From positions 1,612,001 to 1,676,000 of the forward strand of contig NZ_AP024887.1 in the NCBI RefSeq assembly GCF_024346995.1: 64,000 nucleotides of DNA, in the 5' to 3' direction. This document shows positions 58,015-64,000 of this stretch, piece by piece. The notes below the pieces were generated by a model that saw only the letters and a list, made by a program, of their open reading frames with translations, made no database searches and had not been told where the DNA came from. The translations under genes were made by a program, and so were the position numbers. The DNA comes from Vibrio palustris (GTDB taxonomy: Bacteria > Pseudomonadota > Gammaproteobacteria > Enterobacterales > Vibrionaceae). Positions within the stretch are counted from its first letter, which is position 1, and the number at the start of each line of letters is the position of its first letter.

Positions 58015-58302
58015 TTATGACTCTTTGCTTAAATTTACGCGTATAATCTGGTCATCTTCATCTTGAAACTGTTGTTGTAATTCACGTTTTGATTTAAACA
58101 CCATCTCCCCTTGAGTATCAATCGTCATATGATCGGCGTCGACATTATGCTTAGCTTGATACATCATGACCGCTTGTATCGAAGAGTCACGTTGCTGCTG
58201 TGTCAACGCGGTACCATCCGGCCACTTACCGGTTTCGACGGCACTACGTAAACGTTGATAGATGTCTGGAGTAATAGCATTAATGAGTTGTTGTTTATCC
58301 AT
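58015..58302 (-). CDS. yeaC: YeaC family protein (DUF1315)
   Basis: 95-aa cytoplasmic protein of the DUF1315 family (LINAITPDIYQRLRSAVETGKWPDG, TQQQRDSSIQAVMMYQAKH). Function unknown. Located next to ansA and msrB, as in E. coli and Vibrio. It is acidic at the C-terminus (DEDDQIIRVNL). Confidence 0.93.
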   Translation of the reverse strand: MDKQQLINAITPDIYQRLRSAVETGKWPDGTALTQQQRDSSIQAVMMYQAKHNVDADHMTIDTQGEMVFKSKRELQQQFQDEDDQIIRVNLSKES

Positions 58303-58427
58303 AACGAATTCTCGTAGTTAATGAATGAGTCTTATCGCTCAAGTCTACAGCATGACAACATAACTTTCTGGCATATTCAGTCAAGACCAGCTAAAACAAT
58401 AAGTGTTATGGATCACAAGTGAGCCCT

Positions 58428-59252
58428 ATGAATATCATGAAATTGACCTATATTACTCTGATCACTGTGTTGCTCAGTGGGTGTTTTGAGAACCGCAACA
58501 ATACCAGCCAGTTGTGTGATGATAACCCAAATCTAAGGTGTGAACGTCTTAATATTAATGATGGCCAATGTCGCATTACAAGAACCGACCTTATATGGCA
58601 ACGTTATAGCGTGCTAAAAGATGCCTCAGTCGATAACCTTATTAAGGAATACCACACGCTGGCTGCGTATCAAAAGTGCTTGAATTTAGCATCACAAATT
58701 CGCGCTATCGATCAAACAAAGCTAAAAGAAAAACGTTTTATTGCTCTACGCAATTCTACCGAGGATGAAGAAATATTAGTTGAGCGCATTCGTCAACTTA
58801 AGGATCCAGAGGCGCTGTATTTTCTATGGAGTCAGACTGGCGATAAGAAAGCTCAGCGACAATTCTTACAAATGGAAGGCAGTGCTAAATTGAATACACC
58901 CAAGATGCAATATGCACTGGCGACGTTCTATACCTCTCGTGATCCTGAAAAAACCATTCAACTACTTAATCATGCATTAGAACTGTATACCGATGACGAC
59001 GATCTTAACTTGGACATTATCAAATCATTAGCCAGTAACTATCAGCTATTAGATCGCAAGCCGCAGGCCTATATTTGGGCTATCGTGGCCAAACAATATG
59101 GTGTCAACATCGCATCGGCACAAGAACTGCAGTTATTGTATGGGTTTACCAAGCAGCAATATAAAACCTATGATGAGATCACCAATAAAATCATTGTGGC
59201 CCTCAAAGAAGGCAATTATAAAGCCAACTTGGTTCCCGATTTACTCAAATAA
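58428..59252 (+). CDS. DUF2989 family lipoprotein
   Basis: 274-aa predicted lipoprotein. The signal peptide ends in the lipobox LLSGC (ITVLLSGCFEN), and the mature part has two early Cys pairs (LCDDNPNLRCERLN, GQCRITRTD) and a C-terminal helical repeat region that looks TPR-like. It resembles the Vibrio DUF2989 family, whose function is unknown. A GTG three codons earlier is an alternative start; neither has a strong ribosome site. Confidence 0.88.
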   Translation: MNIMKLTYITLITVLLSGCFENRNNTSQLCDDNPNLRCERLNINDGQCRITRTDLIWQRYSVLKDASVDNLIKEYHTLAAYQKCLNLASQIRAIDQTKLKEKRFIALRNSTEDEEILVERIRQLKDPEALYFLWSQTGDKKAQRQFLQMEGSAKLNTPKMQYALATFYTSRDPEKTIQLLNHALELYTDDDDLNLDIIKSLASNYQLLDRKPQAYIWAIVAKQYGVNIASAQELQLLYGFTKQQYKTYDEITNKIIVALKEGNYKANLVPDLLK

Positions 59253-59278
59253 TTAACCAGCGTAAGTTAACATTGACT

Positions 59279-59317
59279 ATGACGATGGAATGGTCACCCG
59301 TTCCATCGTCATATTTT
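59279..59317. terminator. Bidirectional terminator between the DUF2989 gene and msrB
   Basis: Perfect 12-bp stem ATGACGATGGAA / TTCCATCGTCAT with a 10-nt loop, followed by ATTTTTATT. Confidence 0.9.
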
Positions 59318-59730
59318 TATTGCGTATGTTCGTTGTTAAAAACTAACGACACCGAATTCACACAATAACGTTCACCTGTCGTATCCGGCCCATCAGGGAA
59401 TACGTGCCCCAAATGACTGTCACATTCCGCGCAGCGAATCTCGATTCGCTCCATACCATGACTGGTATCTTTGATATAGCGCACGGCTTCCGACGCTATC
59501 GGTGCATCAAAACTTGGCCAACCACAGCCGGAATCGTATTTATTACTCGATACAAACAGAGGTGATTGACAACAAGTGCAATGATAGATCCCAGACTTCT
59601 TATTATGTAGCAATGTCCCTGAATATGGACGCTCAGTTCCCTGCTCCCGACACACTCTAAACTCTTCTTCCGTCAGTTTATCGCGCCAGTAGTCATTTGA
59701 TTTAATGTTTTTTTTGTCATCCATATTCAC
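59317..59730 (-). CDS. msrB: Peptide-methionine (R)-S-oxide reductase MsrB
   Basis: Repairs methionine-R-sulfoxide in proteins using thioredoxin. It has 137 aa. Structural zinc cysteines are Cys51/Cys54 and Cys100/Cys103, and catalytic Cys123 is in [16 protein letters not shown] carries the conserved Trp. It is divergent from gapA, as in E. coli. Confidence 0.97.
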   Translation of the reverse strand: MNMDDKKNIKSNDYWRDKLTEEEFRVCREQGTERPYSGTLLHNKKSGIYHCTCCQSPLFVSSNKYDSGCGWPSFDAPIASEAVRYIKDTSHGMERIEIRCAECDSHLGHVFPDGPDTTGERYCVNSVSLVFNNEHTQ

Positions 59731-61056
<1,326 letters not shown>

Positions 61057-61076
61057 TGTAAGCTTTTTGCTAGAAT

Positions 61077-61107
61077 AAAAAAGGTGGCCTAGTGCCACCT
61101 TTTTTTA
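61077..61107 (+). terminator. Terminator of gapA
   Basis: AAAAAGGTGGC / GCCACCTTTTTTT hairpin with a 5-nt loop and T7 run. Confidence 0.93.
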
Positions 61108-61192
61108 TTCCTACTTTTTGTGCACAATGTAGCTTATCTTTGTGTGGGTTGTTCATGCGACCAATAATTATATCAACGTAAGGGTTAGACCT

Positions 61193-62083
61193 ATGAATTT
61201 ATATACGGCTCCCATTGATTACTCTCTGACTAAAAGTATTGAATTTATTTACGTCGGTGAATCTAGAGCTATTCGTGTTCGTCACCCTAAAGCCAGTGGT
61301 GTTATCTCATTACATGGTGCTCACGTGCTGTCTTATCAGCCGACTGGTGAAGAAGATTTACTCTGGCTCAGTGACAACAGTCAGTTTGATGGTAAAGCCG
61401 CGATCCGTGGTGGTATCCCTGTATGTTTTCCATGGTTTGCAAAAGCAGCGTCCCCCTCTCATGGTTTTGCTCGAACCAGTGAATGGCAGCTACATGCTTA
61501 TCAGATCACGCAGGAAAATGCTTTAATTACTTTGCAATTAAAAGATGACCAAGGCACAGATGCAACGTGGCCACACCCATTCAAAGCAAGGCTTCTGTTT
61601 GAAGTAGGCGAAGAACTCAACGTTACGCTTGAAGTGATGAATATCGGCGGTCACCCTTGGACATTTACTGGCGCCCTGCACACCTACTTAAATATTGGTG
61701 ATATAGACACATTAAGTGTCACCGGCTTAGGTAAAACATTCATCGATAAATTGGATGAAAATGCCCCACAGGCTGAACCAGAAACATTAAGCGTAACCTC
61801 AGCTATTGATCGTATCTATACCGAGCCAAAAGAGGAAATTGTGGTACATGACCCGACTCTAGGTCGTGACATTATCATCAAAAACTCAGGGCACAACAGT
61901 GCGGTTGTCTGGAACCCATGGCAAGAAGGTGCGCAAAGCATGGCTGACATGCAAGACGATGGCTATCAGCACATGTTATGTGTTGAGTCAGTATGGTATG
62001 CGCCGACGATAGAAGAAGGAAAAACCGTACAACCGGCAAAAACCTACCAATTATCGACCAATATCTCTAGCCGTCCACGCTAA
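61193..62083 (+). CDS. yeaD: D-hexose-6-phosphate mutarotase (YeaD)
   Basis: Aldose-1-epimerase-like enzyme that interconverts anomers of glucose-6-phosphate and related hexose phosphates. It has 296 aa from the ATG at 61193. Signature residues are SLHGAHVLSYQP, GGIPVCFPWF and HGFARTSEW (catalytic His). Glu lies near the C-terminus in MLCVESVWY. It follows gapA, as in E. coli. Confidence 0.94.
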   Translation: MNLYTAPIDYSLTKSIEFIYVGESRAIRVRHPKASGVISLHGAHVLSYQPTGEEDLLWLSDNSQFDGKAAIRGGIPVCFPWFAKAASPSHGFARTSEWQLHAYQITQENALITLQLKDDQGTDATWPHPFKARLLFEVGEELNVTLEVMNIGGHPWTFTGALHTYLNIGDIDTLSVTGLGKTFIDKLDENAPQAEPETLSVTSAIDRIYTEPKEEIVVHDPTLGRDIIIKNSGHNSAVVWNPWQEGAQSMADMQDDGYQHMLCVESVWYAPTIEEGKTVQPAKTYQLSTNISSRPR

Positions 62084-62108
62084 ACGCTAATTACTTAATA
62101 ATTTCCAA

Positions 62109-62137
62109 CCAAGAGCGCCCCATCGCTCTTGGTATTT
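62109..62137 (+). terminator. Terminator of yeaD
   Basis: CCAAGAGCG / CGCTCTTGG stem with a 6-nt loop, followed by TATTT. Confidence 0.8.
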
Positions 62138-62188
62138 AGACAGCAGATCGTTACACTACCGCCATTCATTAAACACTTGAGATTATGT

Positions 62189-63007
62189 ATGGCTTATCAA
62201 TGCCCTTTATGTCACACGCCGCTAACACACCAAGTACGCTCCTACGTATGTGATAATCAACATCAGTTTGATATCGCAAAAGAAGGCTACGTAAATCTAA
62301 TGCCTGTTCAACATAAGCGCTCTAAAGATCCCGGTGACAACAAAGCCATGACTCAAGCAAGGCGGCGTTTTCTCAATGGCAGTCATTATGATGCGATGCG
62401 TGATCGCGTCGCCACACTATGTACAGAGCACTTAGCAGGCACATGCAATCAAGTCTTAGATTTAGGTTGTGGGGAAGGCTACTACACCACACATATCGCC
62501 AATACCTTACAGTCTCGTGATAACAATGCGACGATCTACGGATTAGATATTTCTAAAGTCGCAATACGTTACGCGGCAAAACGTTACCATCATTGCCACT
62601 TTAGCGTTGCCTCGAGTCAGCGTTTACCTTTTTCTGAGCACAGTTTAGATGCCGTCGTGCGCATTTATGCTCCCAGTAACCCGAAAGAAATCTTACGCTG
62701 TATTCGTCCTGGTGGTTTTTTACTGACAGTCACCCCCGCTGCCCGACATCTATTTGAATATAAAGAATGTATTTACGATACTGTTAAACTGCACGATGAA
62801 ACCCCCGAGTCACTGGATGGATTTACGCTAGAGCACAGTGAAAAGGTCAATTACACCATGGCGCTACCAGGTAGCGATGCCTTCGATTTATTACAAATGA
62901 CTCCGTTTTATTGGCATGCCAATGACAATTTTCGTGATTCATTGTCTCAGGCAACGATTTTCCCATGTGAAGCGGATTTTATGGTTCACCTGTATCGTAA
63001 ATCCTAA
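62189..63007 (+). CDS. rlmA: 23S rRNA (guanine-N1) methyltransferase RlmA
   Basis: SAM-dependent methyltransferase that modifies G745 of 23S rRNA in E. coli. It has 272 aa starting at ATG 62189. The N-terminal zinc finger is CPLCHTPL...CDNQHQFD (Cys5, Cys8, Cys21, His25). The SAM motif I is VLDLGCGEGYYTTHI near 91-105, followed by IYGLDISKVAI. The RSKDPGDNKAMTQARRRFL stretch is typical of the family. Confidence 0.96.
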   Translation: MAYQCPLCHTPLTHQVRSYVCDNQHQFDIAKEGYVNLMPVQHKRSKDPGDNKAMTQARRRFLNGSHYDAMRDRVATLCTEHLAGTCNQVLDLGCGEGYYTTHIANTLQSRDNNATIYGLDISKVAIRYAAKRYHHCHFSVASSQRLPFSEHSLDAVVRIYAPSNPKEILRCIRPGGFLLTVTPAARHLFEYKECIYDTVKLHDETPESLDGFTLEHSEKVNYTMALPGSDAFDLLQMTPFYWHANDNFRDSLSQATIFPCEADFMVHLYRKS

Positions 63008-63270
63008 CAGGTCGATTTATATCACATTTTGATATTTTTTTTCTTTATCAGTCAGCCTTTAACGTCGGTCTATTGGCACAAACACTGCTTAAAATTATGC
63101 GTTACACCTCATTATTTAACTCATTTATTAACACAATAGCGAATAATGTTTGTAAAAATAAAGTTAGGCACAGTGTTTGCTAAGGTTATTATGCTTGGTT
63201 AATGTAAATTCTGCGCAAGTTTTCTGTTGCGCAGCCGATAGCATTACTAAGAATGACTTAGGAGAAAAGT
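63008..63270 (+). other. Leader and control region of the 128-aa protein gene
   Basis: No gene. An 8-bp perfect hairpin CTGCGCAA / TTGCGCAG with an 8-nt loop at 63211-63234 sits 37 nt before the downstream start codon and may affect translation or transcription. Confidence 0.45.
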
Positions 63271-63657
63271 ATGAACCCAGTAGGAACAGGCTCTGCGCAC
63301 CTGAACTCCACCCAAACGGTGAAAACTCATACAGCGACACATTCAGAGCCCAAGAAAGTCGAGGTAGATCCGAACTTTTCACTCGTTGAGCACGATAAAA
63401 CTTCAGATACCGTGTCACTGTCTAAACAGGGGCAAGCGTTAATGAAAACGTTGGAGCACATCGATGAGACAGGAACGTTATCGCTACCTAAAGAAAAAAG
63501 CCTGAGTGATAAAGTAGAATCCTTTACTTATGGTGCATTGGGATTGGATAGGCCTGACGAAATCAATGAAAAAGCAGAAGAAGATAGCTCATATTCTGCT
63601 GGAAAATATTTGAAGGCAGCAGCAACAATCGGTGGCATTTTATTAGCTGTGGTTTAG
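63271..63657 (+). CDS. Unrecognised 128-aa protein with C-terminal hydrophobic end
   Basis: No family recognised. The N-terminal 45 residues are polar and probably disordered (Thr, His and Ser rich). The middle is acidic and helical (SLSKQGQALMKTLEHIDETG, DKVESFTYGALGLDRPDEINEKAEE). The last 14 residues (AAATIGGILLAVV) are hydrophobic and could be a tail anchor. TAGGAGAAAAGT gives a strong ribosome site. It is a single gene with its own terminator. Confidence 0.82.
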   Translation: MNPVGTGSAHLNSTQTVKTHTATHSEPKKVEVDPNFSLVEHDKTSDTVSLSKQGQALMKTLEHIDETGTLSLPKEKSLSDKVESFTYGALGLDRPDEINEKAEEDSSYSAGKYLKAAATIGGILLAVV

Positions 63658-63686
63658 CTCTGCACCATCTTAATCATTCTTGCGCT

Positions 63687-63715
63687 AAAAGGCACTTTCA
63701 GTGCCTTTTTTCTTT
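63687..63715 (+). terminator. Terminator of the 128-aa protein gene
   Basis: AAAAGGCACT / AGTGCCTTTT with a 3-nt loop and T-rich tail, 30 nt past the stop. Confidence 0.9.
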
Positions 63716-63922
63716 TCCACCATCGCTTCTTTGGGGCTGCCCTTGTGAATAAATAAAGTATAACTACGGCAATTATTTCAGTCTGTACTAAACTTTATAT
63801 CTATAAATCGTAGAAAAGTGATTAATTGTTATTGTCTATATTACTCATAGATCATCGAAATGAATTTATATGGTGATAACACCACCTCCAACATAAACCA
63901 TTAATATACTCGGAGCATGTTA

Positions 63923-64000
63923 ATGAAGTATGTATGCTGTATTCTTGCTAGTTGGTTAGTTTTAACACCGTTTGCAACCGCTGAGGTAATCACCGCAGCT
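63923..64000 (+). CDS. Start of an exported protein (truncated by the window end)
   Basis: Open frame MKYVCCILASWLVLTPFATA-EVITAA, running off the window. The first 20 residues form a clear Sec signal peptide with an ATA cleavage site. CGGAG about 7 nt upstream supports the ATG at 63923 over one at 63917. The mature protein cannot be identified from six residues. Confidence 0.7.
   Translation, partial: MKYVCCILASWLVLTPFATAEVITAA

Noticed and set aside
63177..63389. Plus-strand 70-codon frame overlapping the 128-aa gene
   Set aside because: The overlapping frame at 63271 has a strong ribosome site and terminator; this one has neither and includes the leader hairpin.

Overview
The window is a stretch of core chromosome from a gammaproteobacterium, almost certainly a member of the Vibrionaceae. 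Gene content and order (nhaB-dsbB-ftsK-lrp-ald; pyrF-lapB-lapA-ihfB-rpsA-cmk-comEA-ppiD-hupB-lon-clpX-clpP-tig; ycgL/minCDE; rnd-fadD-slp-tsaB-yoaA; purU-sppA-ansA-yeaC-msrB-gapA-yeaD-rlmA) match the arrangement I know from Vibrio cholerae and relatives. That assignment rests on memory of gene order, not on a search.

Layout. Positions 1-9.8 kb hold sodium/proton exchange (nhaB), disulfide formation (dsbB), chromosome segregation (ftsK), the leucine-responsive regulator with divergent alanine dehydrogenase, an unrecognised membrane-anchored coiled-coil protein and miaE. From 9.9 to 26.2 kb everything runs leftwards: pyrF, the lapAB pair controlling LPS synthesis, IHF-beta, ribosomal protein S1, CMP kinase, a ComEA-like HhH protein, PpiD, HU-beta, then the Lon / ClpXP / trigger factor protein quality-control block and SelO. 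From 26.4 to 38.8 kb is a more variable accessory-like zone: a GNAT-nitrilase fusion, glutaredoxin 2, a LysE-type exporter, a small pentoside-use operon (GH43 plus GPH symporter), a DUF442 protein, a DUF2986 mini-protein, an M23 peptidase overlapping an MFS transporter, an ABC-F ATPase, an SDR and a GNAT acetyltransferase. From 39.5 kb onwards it is core again: folD, a lytic transglycosylase, minCDE, an M3 peptidase, rnd, fadD, tsaB, yoaA, purU, sppA, ansA, msrB, gapA, yeaD and rlmA.

The outstanding feature is at 38903-39213 on the minus strand, beside folD (where E. coli carries argU). It is a tRNA-Arg(UCU) gene whose anticodon loop is split by a 234-nt insertion. The insertion can be folded by eye into a complete group I intron: internal guide sequence, P1/P10, P2, P3, P4, P6, P7, P8, P9 and a terminal G. 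It closely resembles the cyanobacterial tRNA-Leu (IC3-type) introns. Removing it restores a perfect 77-nt tRNA. It encodes no protein. A promoter with a GC-rich discriminator and a strong terminator flank the gene, so it should be expressed, and the cell would depend on splicing to get this tRNA. I know of bacterial tRNA group I introns in Leu(UAA), fMet, Ile(CAU) and Arg(CCU) genes, but not of a described one in a Vibrio Arg(UCU) gene.

Other points worth attention are a structured RNA of two mutually exclusive hairpins or a pseudoknot upstream of nhaB, a heptamer tandem repeat abutting the transglycosylase gene, a short ORF in the leader of the ABC-F gene, and a sigma-32-type promoter in front of lon. 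No insertion sequences, prophage genes, CRISPR arrays or rRNA genes were seen.
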